Part shown: positions 22,196-35,499 of the stretch, piece by piece | Numbering within the stretch: the first letter of the stretch is position 1 | Layout of the letters: every line of letters starts with the position of its first letter | Source: Malus domestica | Taxonomy: Eukaryota; Streptophyta; Magnoliopsida; Rosales; Rosaceae | Assembly: GCF_042453785.1 (NCBI RefSeq) | Contig: NC_091677.1 | Location: 6,853,501 to 6,917,500 of the forward strand | Reading direction: 5' to 3' | DNA length: 64,000 bases | Notes under the pieces: model-generated | What the model saw: the letters and a program-made list of their open reading frames with translations, nothing else | The model's database searches: none | What the model was told of the DNA's origin: nothing | Translations under genes and position numbers: made by a program

Positions 22196-25100
22196 TCACC
22201 ATGAGAGCGTTGGGGCGAAACTCTATTCGGAGTCCATATGAAAAAGTTGCAAAATTGCACGTGGAACTCCAATTATTAATGTGTCGTGGGGCCACGCTAC
22301 TGACACTCTATCCTCTTTACTTAACACGTCCTGATTATGATATTCTTCAAACACCTGAGGGTGACAAAATCATTTTAACATGCATGCAAGTTATGAAGAA
22401 AGAATAAACGAAAATAAAATATGTAAATTTAAAATATAATGAAATATGCAAATGCGGGAAAGCGTTTAGAGCATACAACTAATCAAGAGTACTACGAAAG
22501 GAATATGATTACAAAGAAAAAGGGGTTCTACACCGAGAGGACTCGAAGGTACCAATACGGGAATGCCTCAACGCCGAGATCCTACGCCTTGTTTTTAAGT
22601 CCTGAAGGGGGTGCAAAACAAAACGTGAGTGGACCAACGTTTATAGTAAGAATAATAAGAAAACCGTTTTTCCTTTATGAAAATACTAACCCCATGTTTT
22701 GAAAACACATATAATACTATATAAAAGGTTCTTTAAAAACCCTAGCATGCCATGAAAACGTTCGTAAAACATGTACGTATAAACCAATGCTTAGTAATGG
22801 TAATATAGTCGCCCGAAGGCAAATCTATAAAATCTTCGTAAATCATAAAACAGTGTACTTAACTAGGGGTATCATAGTCGCCCGAAGGCATTCCATCATC
22901 CGAGCGTGAAGCTATGCAACACTGGGTTACAACAGTGAAGAAACATGGTAGGTCCTATTACCTGAAAGTGAAGCTGTACGACTCTGGGTTACGTCAAAGA
23001 AGAAAAGTGCATAACACACCGACATTGGTTTCGCCAGTGAAGCTGGGAGCATGTCATAAAATATCTCACTACTCATCAAACTGTGTCCTATGGCCATAGG
23101 CATATACATACTCATGTTGTGTGTATGTCTTGTATGATTACCCCCTAAATAAGTACCGAAAACATAAATCATATCTCTTGTATCAAATCATCGGAGCTCA
23201 AAAGCTCAAGCATTATATCATAAATCATATTCGTAAATCCATCATATATCGTAATGTATAAAAAGTCATGGTTCGCAAATCTTTCTAAACGTAAATTCAA
23301 TAATCATAAACATTTCATAAAACGTAAATTCGATAAATCATAAATATATCTCATGAAGTGTAAAATCAGGAAATCATGCTTTTCATGAATGTAATCCTCA
23401 TATTTTGATAAAAACATGCAATTTAAGATGGGGTCCACTCACAAATACTCCGTTGCCGAAAAATCATGCAAACTAAGGAGGATGGGGTCGTCCTTAACAA
23501 ACGCACCTAAGTGCATAAAATGACCACAAAACAACAATAACAACAAAGCATTTTCCCACTAAGTGGGGTCGGCTATATGATTCCTAGAACGCCATTGCGC
23601 TCAGTTCTGTGTCATGTCCTTCGTTAGATCCAGGTACTCTAAGTCTTTTCTTATAGCCTCATCCAAAGTTTTCCTAGGTCTTCCTCTACCCCTTCGGCCC
23701 TGGACCTTTGTCTCATAGTCGCATCTTCTAACCAGAGCGTCAGTAGGCCTTCTAAGCACATAAAATGACCAATTAGTAAAAACTAAAACCTTACCAAAAC
23801 AATTGAATTTGGGAAAACTGAGCGCGGATTTGGAATCAGGGCGTCGAAATTAGTCTAGGAGGGGTCATGGCCGAAACAGGAAAAAAGTCAACAAAAGTCA
23901 ACATTGACGGCCAACTGGTCAATTGTCAACGCTGACTCACCCGAGCCAAGCCGCCGAAGTTGAGCCAAGCTGCCAGAGCTCACACTGGATTTTGGAATTT
24001 TTGGTCGAAAATTTGGGCAAATTTTGAAGCTTCGTAACTTCATTGTTTCTTAACCAAATTCGACCCATAATATATCAAAACGACGATAGGAAAGTGTAGA
24101 ACAAGATTATACCTATTTGGAAGCTCAATGGTGGCCAGAGATAGATGGGAAATAGCCTAAAAGGCGACAAGTCCGCAGGAAAACTGGGTTCTTCGTCGAA
24201 AACTAAAAAAACTTTAAACATCCATAACTTCGTCTATACTCAACGAAATTAAGTGATTCAAAAGTAAAAATTATACCTCGAAATGAGACGAAAAGATTGG
24301 TACCCTCCTCAATGGCTAAGTCGTTATGGTTTGGTCAAAAAATGGCTTGAAAGCTATGGAGGTTGTGGGAAACAGGGTAAACTTTAAATGTTCATAACTT
24401 CTTCAATTCTTAACCAAAATCGACAATCTTTATATGGAAATGAAGCTTAAAATGAGGAGAAAACATATGTACCAATTTAGACCGAGTGGTGGTGGGAGTT
24501 GGTTGGAAAACGCCTGCAAAAGTCGTAGTTTTCATTGAAAAACTGGGGAAGTCTTTCCCTAAGGCATTTATGGTCCAAACGCCACCAAAGCTTCTCAAAA
24601 ACCTTCCAATCATATCCCTAGACATGATCAACTAAGTTTTGGACTAAGTTTGGGGCTTACCTTCTTGGATATGGCGGGAACTCGCAGGGAAATTTTGTGC
24701 ACAATGGCTGCACATTATAGCGCAATGGAGAGATTTCTCAAGGTTCTTGAGAGGTTTTGCGTAGAGCGAAGGTTTGCGCATGGCAGTTTGTGTGTTAAAT
24801 TGGAGGTCCCTTTAATGTTTCCTGCCGCTTGGTATTTATAGAGACCTACATACCTAAGTCGTGGAAAACAATCCCAATTGCATTGTGACTCCAAATCTTT
24901 AATTGTTGCTGCTGCCCACAGACCTATCCCATGCATAATCACAATAAATGAAAACTCTGAAAACTTTATCCTTTATGCGCCTAAGTCCACGCCTTAGGCC
25001 TTATCACATCAATCAAAGCTTAATCTCATCTCCCAAAACTCCATCAGTAGCCTTTATCCCATGCATGCATAATAAAATGAAATATAATCCCATCATGCAT

Positions 25101-25440
25101 GCCTTATTATCTGATACTTTAAAGACCATCTTCCATCAAACACATGGCATCCAATTGTTGCACGGCATCAGTCACTCACCCATTCAATCTCATCTGTATA
25201 CTAACCAACATTTAATTTGCACGCAAATTGTTGCTTAACCAGATAAGAGTCTCAAAGCTTGAGATATAGTTTGCATCCCATTTTCTGTACTAAAAGATAA
25301 TTATTATGATAAAACCATAATAATATCTTTAAATAACAAAATTATCTTCACCTTTTCATCTGTCCGTCTGGCACTATGCTCAACCAACGACCTCGGTTGC
25401 ACGGGCCGATGGTGTAAATTTGGGTCCAAACAGAAGGCAT
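22196..25440. mobile_element. Old LTR-like retrotransposon DNA (non-coding, boundaries uncertain)
   Basis: About 3 kb without host genes. A segment near 22600-22640 (GGGGTGCAAAACAAAACGTG followed by a GTGGACC stretch) is the counterpart of similar segments in the solo LTRs at 36761 and 58397, so I class it as a related, older LTR. Inside are about three diverged repeats of 170-190 bp (near 24030, 24220 and 24390) sharing CATAACTTC and a following AA-rich segment. A LINE fragment has inserted at 23527-23752. No internal coding region; the edges could not be fixed. Confidence 0.5.
23527..23752 (-). mobile_element. 5'-truncated LINE (L1-type) 3' fragment
   Basis: 226 bp of minus-strand LINE 3' end: a (TTG)n-like tail (seen as ACAACAATAACAACAA on the plus strand at the left edge), then the conserved plant L1 segment around AAGTGGGGTCGGCTATATGA. 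A 19-bp target duplication matching at 17 of 19 positions flanks it (23508-23526 and 23753-23771, core CATAAAATGACCA). Heavy 5' truncation is usual for L1. Confidence 0.85.
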
Positions 25441-25931
25441 TCCCAAATTTGGTAGCTCAAGGTCCTCCCCTCCTTGCAGTACCTCTTCTTTGCAACCCCA
25501 CCTTTAAATATTATCCCTCTGCTTGTAATCTTGAGTAGTAGTATGCTCTACACATGTTCATCATTCTCACACTTTAATTCTTAAAGATATGTATTTTAAT
25601 ATGATTATTATATTCAACGCAAATTTGCAAGCATGCTTACATGTTCTTAGTATAAGCATGATATGATGGCTTGCTTCACTCATTGGGAGTCGGCCAGCAA
25701 GTGGCTATCCTGGTGTCCTCCGGACAGCAGGATCGGGGCATGTCATATATAGCAAGTTTGTTTGTTTTTTGGCTGTCTACATGCTTGGACGTTCTTCAAT
25801 AAAATTAGCTCAGACAAATTGGTTAGGGTTTCATATAATTAAGTTTTATTTAGGCCCTGATCATCATCAGCACTGACTTGAGGGGCGTTTATTCTTTTGA
25901 TCTTTTTAGCAGGTAATTAACTCATTACTCC
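25441..25931. other. Spacer and duplicated leader of the F-box pseudogene
   Basis: 25441-25837 has no recognised feature. 25838-25931 is closely similar to the leader of the intact F-box gene (19555-19648), including TTTATTTAGGCCCTGATCAT, showing that the duplication took the 5' UTR along. Confidence 0.6.
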
Positions 25932-26964
25932 ATGGAAATCACCAAAGCTTTTATAGAGGAAGAAAAGGAAGCACACAATGAGCAAAAGTGCAGTATTGAC
26001 AGAATTAGCGATCTTCCAAATGATGTTTTGTATCGCATACTCTCTTTGTTACCCGTCAATTCCATAGCACAAACCAGTGTTTTATCTAGAAGATGGGAAT
26101 ATTTATGGACTTCTGTTCCCATCCTCGACTTCTATGAGGGGTTTCCATCTGACGTCGATGATATTAAATGGATGCAGTTCATAACCAATGCTTTGACTCG
26201 ACGTCAAGAAAAGTCTTTGACATAAAAATCTTCCGCATTGCGATTAAAGATTCTGGAGGTGCAAGTTTAATTTTTTTAAATGATTCCATCTGCTTGGTGG
26301 TGCAACATAATAAAATTGAAGAACTTGTACTCTATCTGAAGCTCGTAAATGGCATGTTTGATTTGCCTCTGTGTATTTGAGTGTGATTCATTGAGGAGTC
26401 TCACAGTGTTAGCCACTAGCAGTTTTTTGTTTCTCCGTGTTAGGAGGGCTGTTACTACTAGTGGTATCCGTTTACTATACACCTTGTTTCTAGGTTCTGT
26501 GGAATTCTCGGATAGTAGTGTTTGGGTTATGGATTTATTTTCTGATTCAGCCCTCCCTTCACTTGAGAAATTGAAATTGATTATATGTAAACGTAGAGGA
26601 ATAGGTGATCTCAAAATAAGTTGTCCACGCCTCGAAGAAGTACATATTTTCGGAACAAGTTTATTTAGGCTGCACATATGTGGAATGAGACTGAAGAATT
26701 TGGTCGTCGAGAGCTGTTTTGTCCATGCAACTCAAAGTTTTGTCGACATTTTTGCTCCAAATCTGCAGACGTTTCGTTGGAATCTTAATCACCTTACAAT
26801 TGTGAAATATCTGACCCCAATCTCAACTGCCTTGAGAACATCTGATATTGATTTTTTGGTTCGAGATAATAGTATTAGCAAGGCGATGACTTGTGGCGCA
26901 GTCAATCTATTATCTGGATTATTCCATGTTCAACAACTTGTCCTCAACATCGACACTCTCCAGG
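25932..26964 (+). pseudogene. Truncated F-box/LRR copy
   Basis: Duplicate of exon 1 of the gene at 19649, with intact F-box coding sequence at its start (LPNDVLYRILSLLPVNSIAQ). Relative to the intact copy it has a 2-base gain near 26215 that brings an early stop, and a 2-base loss near 26370 that restores the original frame; the following 200 codons are open (LHICGMRLKNLVVESCF). The exon 1 donor (CCAG/GTTCATTTG) is kept but exons 2 and 3 are absent: similarity ends at about 27000. A 96-aa F-box-only peptide could be made; otherwise non-functional. Confidence 0.85.
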
Positions 26965-26999
26965 TTCATTTGCTCATCTGTTTTTTTGTCTACTAAATT

Positions 27000-27322
27000 T
27001 TTCTACTTTTTAATATACTTTTTTTTGACAAACCCTTAACGTAAATTTTGTATAATAAAAAAAAAAACATACGACGTGGCATAATGTGGATCATGGATTT
27101 TAATGGACGGTCCAGATTAAAAGCATTGTACAATCCGGTACTAGGCCGGTAAGGCAGAGGATCCAGGTAGACGCTGGACCGTTCCGATCAGCGGCACTTG
27201 GCCCTCTGCAACTCCAAAACTCGTGCTAACTTCAGCTTCTTCTTCCAGTGATCCGTTAGGGGGGCTGTTTGTACGCCTGGATAAAGATTTCGGACTAAAT
27301 TATCCCGGAATTGGATTCGAAG
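27000..27322. other. Promoter and 5' UTR region of VPS18
   Basis: Short spacer between the F-box relic and VPS18. An in-frame TTG at 27311 precedes the chosen ATG; no regulatory motif is certain. Confidence 0.5.
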
Positions 27323-30300
27323 ATGGATTCAGGGAGGCAGGTGTTCACGGTGGATCTTCTGGAACGATATGCGGCCAAGGGGCGCGGAAATATCACCTGT
27401 ATGGCTGCCGGAAACGACGTCATTTTGCTCGGAACCAGTAAAGGTTGGATCATTCGACACGATTTCGGCGTCGGCGATTCGTTTGGTACGTTACTCTTAT
27501 CCAATCCTTTCGTTTGGTACTTTCAATTCTTTGCCAATTCACAATTTTTTCATTTGATGAGAATTTAGAATTCAATCTTTTGTAATTGACGTGAAATTCT
27601 AGACCTTCATCTCAAATTAGTGATTTTTTTATTTAATTTTTTTTTGCAGAGAAAGTCTTGAATTCCTGTCAAATTTCGGATTTTGATCCGAGCTTATATG
27701 CTTAGTGATAGTGTTTAGCGTAATTAGCTAGATAGGATATGATTAGTAGCAATTTACTTGATTGATTGAGGTGATTAGAACAGTGTTTTGCTTTAGTTGC
27801 TAAGAGACCCGTTGTCGAATTCGGTTGACTAGATTGTTTTGCTTTCTATTTTGTGTATGGTATGATCAAACAATGCTTGATGGTTGTTGTTTATTTGAGC
27901 TATAGATATTGATCTCTCGGTGGGTCGTCCTGGGGAGCAATCCATCCATAGAGTTTTTGTTGATCCTGGAGGGAGCCACTGCATTGCCACCATTGTTGGG
28001 AGTGGGGGTGCTGACACGTTCTATACTCATGCAAAATGGACCAAGCCCCGTCTTTTAACCAAGCTAAAGGGTCTTGTTATGAATGCCGTTGCCTGGAACA
28101 GACAACAGATTACAGAAGGTAATTTGTCAGTCCATTGACTATTTTCCCCCATTGCATTTGGATGGAGGGTTTGTGCATATTGACTCATTTGAGCTATTGT
28201 GTGTGATTTTGTTCGTAAAAATCTCAGCTTCAACAAAGGAAGTCATTCTCGGTACAGACAACGGCCAACTTTATGAAATGGCAGCTGACGAGAAGGATAA
28301 GAAGGAGAAATACGTAAAGTTTTTGTTCGAATTATTAGAACTTCCTGAGGCTTTCATGAGTTTGCAGGTAATCTTTGATCACTTTCTCTAATAGAGAATT
28401 GATTTGACAGTTACCAATTTGCAACTCTACGCATCATGATCTTGATCTCATTCTTTGTGTGCAGATGGAAACGGCAACCATTCTCAGTGGGACTAGATAC
28501 TATGTAATGGCTGTAACTCCTACAAGACTCTATTCTTTTACTGGTATTGGATCACTGGAAGTAAGTTTTCTTCCATGCCTAGTGAAATTGTCATTTCCAG
28601 TGACAATATATTTGTTGCTGTTACAATTCTCATAACCTGAATATTCTGCGTTTCTAGACTGTTTTTGCTAGTTACTCGGAACAAACAGTGCATTTCATGG
28701 AACTTCCTGGTGAAATTCCTAACAGGCAAGTGTTTATGTTGACACTACTAAAATTATTTTCAAAATGGGATAAAAATATTCCCTATTTTTTTCCCTTTTA
28801 TTTTTTGGGAATCATTTTTCCTTTTATTAAATAAACTGTTACCTTTGATTTGCAAAATTGTTGATGTACTGTTTCCTGTCATTCTTGTTGAGCTTTCTGG
28901 TTTCACTTTGTCATCTTTCAGTGAACTGCATTTCTATATCAAGCAAAGAAGAGCAATACATTTTGCATGGCTTTCTGGTGCTGGTATATATCATGGTGGT
29001 TTAAATTTTGGTGCACAACATAGGTACAAGATAACATTCTTCTGTTCTTCCTTCTTTTCTGATGGCATTGTCTGTCTAGATTCTGATCATTCTGTCTTCT
29101 ACTGAGTAGTTTTATGGTTGACATTGTGAAACTTGTTAATAGCATTCCTTGATATATTTAATATTTAATGATTGTTAGCATATAACCTTCCCCTAATTTA
29201 TCTCTTTTGCAGTTATCCTGATGGAGATGAAAATTTTGTGGAGAACAAGGCTCTTTTGAACTATTCAACTTTGAGTGGGGGTTCTGAAGCGGTGAAACCC
29301 AGTTCTATGGCAGTTTCAGAATTTCATTTCTTGCTTCTTATCGGGAATAGGGTTAAGGTATTCACATTTTAATTCTCTGAATAACTTTTTTCTTCTCAGT
29401 GCTGTTATCTCTATGTCCCTGTTGAGTATCATGTTATGAACTGCTGCTGGTGCTAAGCATTAGGTTAAATGCATTAGATATGTGATTCTTTTATTATTCA
29501 CAGAATACTGCTGAATACTGTACCTGCCCCCTTTTTAGCTTCCATTATGAGTGTAATTCTTTTGTAGGTCGTAAATAGAATAAGTGAGCAAACTATTGAG
29601 GAGCTTCAGTTTGAGCAAACACCCGAAGCAGTTTCAAGGGGTGTCACTGGATTGTGTAGTGATGCCACTGCTGGGTTGTTCTATGCATATGATCAAAACT
29701 CTGTATTTCAGGTTTGCATCTTCAATTGCCTAAATATTTTCTGAATTTAGTTCATTTTCCATCAGACAGTAAAGTTGTCCGTACTGCTGAATTTGAGAAC
29801 ATAATGTAGGTGTCTGTTAATGATGAAGGCCGAGACATGTGGAAAGTTTACCTGGACATGAAGGAGTATGCAGCTGCTTTGGCAAATTGCCGCGACCCAC
29901 TTCAGAGGGACCAAGTATATTTGGTGCAGGTCGTATCTAAGTGATGGTTATACTCATTGTCGCTTATTGTAATTCATTCTCACTATGGCACTTAATTAAA
30001 AAAATGTGAAGATTATTGCGTTACTGGTTGTATATGTGTCTTCTCAATCTTGTATTTACCTGGGTAGTCAGTAACGAAGTAATTTGATTTGCAGGCTGAA
30101 GCTGCATTTTCCGCCAAGGATTATCTTAGAGCAGCATCATTCTATGCAAAAGTGAATTCTCTATTTCCTTGATCTGTTTTCCCATATATTTATTGCAATA
30201 ATGGCTATAGGTGCAGCAGGCCATTTGTTGTTTATTAATGATAATATGATTCTTATCTAATCTTATTGCCTCGATTTTTCGGTTTTGGTTATATTTATAC

Positions 30301-33300
30301 TAGATTTGAACGTACTTCTAATTGTGCAGTCACATGGATTACATTTAGGAATATGCTTCACTTACTGAGATATTGTGTGGTAGCTATTAAACTATAAAGT
30401 ACACATTGTTTTTGTCTTGATGTTTCTCATATTGTAAGGCAATATCTAAGAAATTACCAGTTAATATCTTTTCAGTGAACAACTACATTACTAATATCGT
30501 TAAATTGAAATTGGCTACCCTTTCCATTCTATCACAGTCTGATCACCCAGGTCTCATATTTGATGGATGCTGAGAGTAACTGAATTAGTGATTTAATATG
30601 GTAGAAGCATAATAACAATGATTTTCCTGCCACTTCTCTATGATTGTTTTGATTTATTTCTAGTTATTATAACTTGTTACAGCTCATTTATTAAATTATG
30701 GGATTGTCTTGCAGATTAATTACATATTGTCATTCGAGGAGATCACTTTGAAGTTTATCACTGTAAATGAACAGGTACTTGCAAAATGTTCCTTGCACCG
30801 TCTGTGTTTTTGATTTGGTATTAAATTCTTATGCATTTTTTATTTTACTTGGCATGCTTGCAGGATGCTTTAAGAACCTTTCTATTGTGGAAACTTGATA
30901 GCCTTGCAGTGGATGACAAATGCCAAGTAACAATGATTTCGACATGGGCAACTGAACTGTACTTGGATAAGGTCTTACTTAGCTCTTGGATAAAGAACTA
31001 GTTTTTTTTTTTCTTACCTCTCCTGCCTTATACTGGATAGCTTGTAAATGTTGCATTCTTTTTTCTTAATGCATATCAAAGGGCAAGAAGGATAATTAAT
31101 GACGATGCATTCTGCTTAAGATAAAATCTGAGAACATCTTCCTTTTGACACTGTCGTCAGTTTATGCACACTTAAAATAGAATAATGTAGACGTTGAAAG
31201 TTTCCTTTTACCTGAAGTTACGAAGCCATCACTAATATGTTGTTTTTCATTGTAGATAAATCGTCTACTGTTGGAAGATGATACTGCAGTGGATAATCGT
31301 AATTCAGAGTATCACTTGATCATTAAAGAGTTTCGTGCATTTCTTAGTGACTCCAAGGATGTTTTGGATGAGGCAACTACCATGAGACTTTTAGAAAGGT
31401 AATTGTCATTGAATTTTCTTTGAATTGTTCATCTCGCACCATTCTTTTTAAATTCTTATACAGCTGTGGAATCCCATATGCTAATATCATGTTGTTTAAA
31501 TGTATCAGCAGAAGAAAATGTCATTTTTAAATATTATCATCTACAATTAGATTATTGTGAAAGATCTGTGCCATTAGGTACTTGGTGGGTCTTTCTCTTT
31601 AGATTATATTATAGTTGAAAGAATACTAAAACAAAGGATCCTCTGGCTACATGCTGCAGTTATGGCCGAGTCGAAGAATTGGTTTTTTTTGCTAGTCTGA
31701 AGGAACAGTATGAAATTGTAGTCCACCATTATATTCAGGTGCTTTATGCTTCCAATTTATTTCTTATTTGGTTTCAGATTCTTGTCATTATCACCTGTTT
31801 TGCTACTTCCATGGTTTCTTTTAGTTTTTTATTTTTTTATTTTTTATAAATGTCCTTCTAGTCATGCTTGATTTACATTGACTGAATGCACATTAGCAAG
31901 GAGAGGCAAAGAAAGCATTGGAGGTGCTCCAAAAACCTACTGTTCCTATAGATCTTCAGGTATGGGTTATGTTCTCTGGTTTGGTGTTTGAAATTTTTCC
32001 CAAACAGGTTCCAGATGTTCTCAAGTGTTTATGTGTTATAATATTATTAGTATATATGTGTTTTATTTTATCAAATTATGCAATCCTTCACTTGCAGTAC
32101 AAGTTTGCACCAGACCTAATCATGCTTGATGCATATGAAGCTGTGGAGTCATGGATGACTACAAACAACCTCAATCCAAGGAAACTCATTCCTGCAATGA
32201 TGCGTTATTCAAGTGAACCACATGCAAGGTATTATCTCATGTTCATACTGGACTAGAAATTGCAATTATGAATTGAAGATCTGGATAAGGCTCTTTAGAT
32301 ACTAATCAATTTCCCTTAACACAAAAAGAGCACATATCCACTATATTTTATTTGTTGATTTAGACATAACACTTGAAATTTCTAATTCATTGTGAGAAGT
32401 AGCGTATTGCAATGCCTTCTTTGAATACATGTACCCCTCCTCTCGCATGACATATTAGGTTCCCATGGTGTATTTTATACTTTGGTCACTGAAGTATTTT
32501 ATACTTTAGTTAATGATGCATTTAAAATTTAAAGCTTTACTCTTCTTTCTTACTGCTACTAATTTATTTTATATCACATGCAGAAATGAAACACACGAAG
32601 TCATCAAATATTTGGAATACTGTGTTCATCGTTTGCATAATGAGGATCCTGGTGTTCACAACTTGCTATTATCACTATATGCCAAACAGGTTGATTTCTT
32701 GAAGAATTTGATATGATTTTAGTATGATCTTGGTTTACAGGCGTATACACATACATACATACATACTTACATTATTAATTATTATATACATCTTTTAAAA
32801 ACTGTGATGTCCCCGCTTTGCGAGGGTTGGGGGGTTCAAAACGTTTATCGTATGCAACCTTACCCTTGCTTTGCAAGGAGGCTGTTTCCACAACTCGAAA
32901 GTAGGAAAATATTTTGTAGCTTGAAATTTGCAGAAAAATCACATCCTGAGTTTAAAAGTGAATTTTAGGCTTATAGCCATATCTCTTACTTTCCCCTCGG
33001 TTTATTTCAGATGAAATTATATGTATGCGAGAATTTCTTTGCCTTGTAGCCATATCTATATATGAATGCGTTTCATTGCTTTCACAATAATTTACAGGAA
33101 GACGACGGTGCACTTTTGCGTTTCCTTCAATTCAAGTTTGGAAAAGGACGGGAAATTGGCCCAGAGTTCTTCTATGATCCCAAGTATGCTTTACGCCTTT
33201 GCCTCAAGGAAAAGCGAATGCGTGCCTGTGTTCATATATATAGTATGATGTCCATGCATGAAGAAGCAGTTGCTCTTGCCCTGCAGGTATAGTTTGAGGC

Positions 33301-35499
33301 TATGTTTTTGCGATTCAACTATTATTGCCCCAATCTATATATTGTTCTACTTGTAGCAAAAGGATTTCAATTTACATAATGTTCTCGTTTTTGGATACCA
33401 AGGGTCCTCTCTGGTTTATTTATTTGTTAGAACTACCTTTACGACATGTGCTGCCATTGGGATAGTTAAGATTGAGGTTATCTGAATGTTGAAGTAGTTA
33501 TAAATTCCGTGTATCTTGTTTCTCCAACTCAATGGGAATAGGAACAATCACCTCCACCTAATATTCTCTTCTCCAGTGGAACCCAGGAAAATCTAATTGT
33601 TACCTAATTCTTTTACGGTTATATAATTGTAAGTTGAAATGGTTTTATCCTATTGTTTCATAACTTGTTCTTTTGGTGCCTTAAGGTTGATCCTGAGCTT
33701 GCTATGGCTGAGGCTGACAAGGTTGAAGATGATGAGGACCTGAGAAAGAAGCTTTGGCTCATGGTTGCGAAGCATGTTATAGAACAGGAAAAGGGAGCTA
33801 AAAGGGAGAACATTCGGAAGGCAATAGCATTTCTTAAGGAAACTGATGGCCTTTTAAAGATAGAGGATATATTACCATTCTTTCCGGACTTTGCCCTCAT
33901 TGATGACTTCAAGGTAGAACTATCATACCCTTCTGCTTTGTCATGGTTTGTAATGTTTATAATGATTCAAGTCTTTTGCGAAGTTTCAAGCTTTCTTCTT
34001 TTCCGCCAGAAGTGATTTTTTCCGATTTTGTTTTTGTTGGCCACTTTACATATGATTTGTGATGTTGAATTGTGAATTTATTTGCATGCATGGAAACATG
34101 TTTTATTGTGTTCTGGTTACTGTGAATATGATTATATAGCTTTATTTGTTTCCCCTTTAGGTTGCCTCTTTGTCAATTGCTATAGTGGTTGTTTATATAT
34201 TAGATTTCCATTATGAAGTGGTTTTCAGAATATTTACTTGTGTGGTGCTGTTGGAACTATTAGTTTTCAGCACGTTGGATTTTGAACTGAATCTGTATGT
34301 ATGTAGGAGGCAATTTGCTCGTCATTAGAGGATTACAACAATCAAATTGAAGAACTGAAGCAAGAGATGAATGATGCAACACATGGTGCCGATAACATTA
34401 GAAATGACATTAGTGCACTTGCTCAAAGATATGCTGTGATTGATCGTGATGAAGAATGCGGGGTATTGCTCATGTTGATGTTGTAGTTTCAAGTTAAATT
34501 GGATTTGCTCATACTTTCATTTCTTTTTCCAATACTTGCTTTTCTTTTTCTTCTTCTATCAGGTTTGTCGGCGTAAGATTTTAACTGTGGGTAGGGAGTA
34601 TCAGTTGGCTAGAGGCTATGCATCCGTAGGCCAAATGGCTCCATTCTATGTGTTTCCATGCGGACATGCCTTCCATGCCGAATGCCTGATTGCCCACGTC
34701 ACACGTAGTACAAATGAAGCTCAAGTAAGTTGAAGTATTGTTTTCTGTTTTCTTCTCTTTTATCATTATCAGCTCGTAATAACATAGTATTCTGCAAAAG
34801 CTTTACAATGTGCGCCCAAGTAGTTGAAGTGTAAGAAATACTTTGGGCTAGATGATGCTTGTGCCAGTTGAATTAATGTTTTTGTTTGGTATGAAATGTA
34901 TTTCAGTAACAGGAATTTTCTATAACTGGCCCCATTTTTTTATTGTGTATTGTAGGCAGAGTATATATTGGATCTGCAGAAGCAGCTTACTCTACTTGAC
35001 GGGGAAGCTAGGAAGGATTCAAATGGTAGCCTTACTGAGGAAACCATAACAAGCATGGCCCCCGTAGATAAGGTCTGCATTTTGATCTTCTTTTGCTTTA
35101 CATCGTATTTTATTTGATTTATTCTCTGTTTGGTTATTAGCCATTTTCGATAAGTTTCTATTTGATATCAACTATTTTCATATGTACGATTTCAACTTAA
35201 CTTTGCAGTTTCTGGTGATAGTTTTACAAATGTATCTTCATTACATAGTTTTTTATTTGATCTCTAATTGATTCATGAAATTAAGATCTGTATAGTAAGC
35301 TAAACCGAGTATTTCATGTTGGCAGCTGCGGTCGCAGTTGGATGATGCAGTGGCCAGCGAATGCCCATTTTGTGGGGACTTGATGATCCGTGAGATCTCT
35401 CTACCTTTCATCCTGCCTGTGGAGCAACAGCAGAATACTTCATGGGAGATAAAGTCGCATAATCTTGGACACCAGAGGAGCCTGGGTTTATCTTTATGA
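27323..35499 (+). CDS. VPS18: Vacuolar protein sorting 18 (Pep3/Vps18), HOPS/CORVET core subunit
   Basis: Core subunit of the tethering complexes that dock vesicles at late endosome and vacuole. Coding exons: 27323-27485, 27906-28118, 28228-28367, 28465-28560, 28658-28725, 28922-29023, 29213-29357, 29568-29711, 29810-29929, 30095-30151, 30715-30774, 30864-30971, 31256-31398, 31660-31738, 31897-31959, 32098-32228, 32584-32689, 33098-33286, 33686-33913, 34307-34462, 34563-34724, 34956-35072, 35326-35499. Phase holds throughout, giving 987 aa, about the usual plant length. The N-terminal half is the Pep3/Vps18 beta-propeller (VDPGGSHCIATIVG, YSFTGIGSLE); then alpha-solenoid/clathrin-repeat region (ALEVLQKP, RYSSEPHAR, KKLWLMVAKHV); a coiled coil near 830; and a C-terminal RING-H2 (CGVCRRK...FPCGHAFHAECL...CPFCGDL). 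Intron 5 has a GC donor (28726-28727). It looks intact and functional. Confidence 0.97.
32747..32771. repeat. (ACAT)n microsatellite in VPS18 intron 17
   Basis: About six tetranucleotide units within an intron. Confidence 0.8.

Noticed and set aside
26349-26996. 215-codon frame as a separate gene
   Set aside because: It is the back part of the duplicated F-box exon 1, read from an internal ATG.
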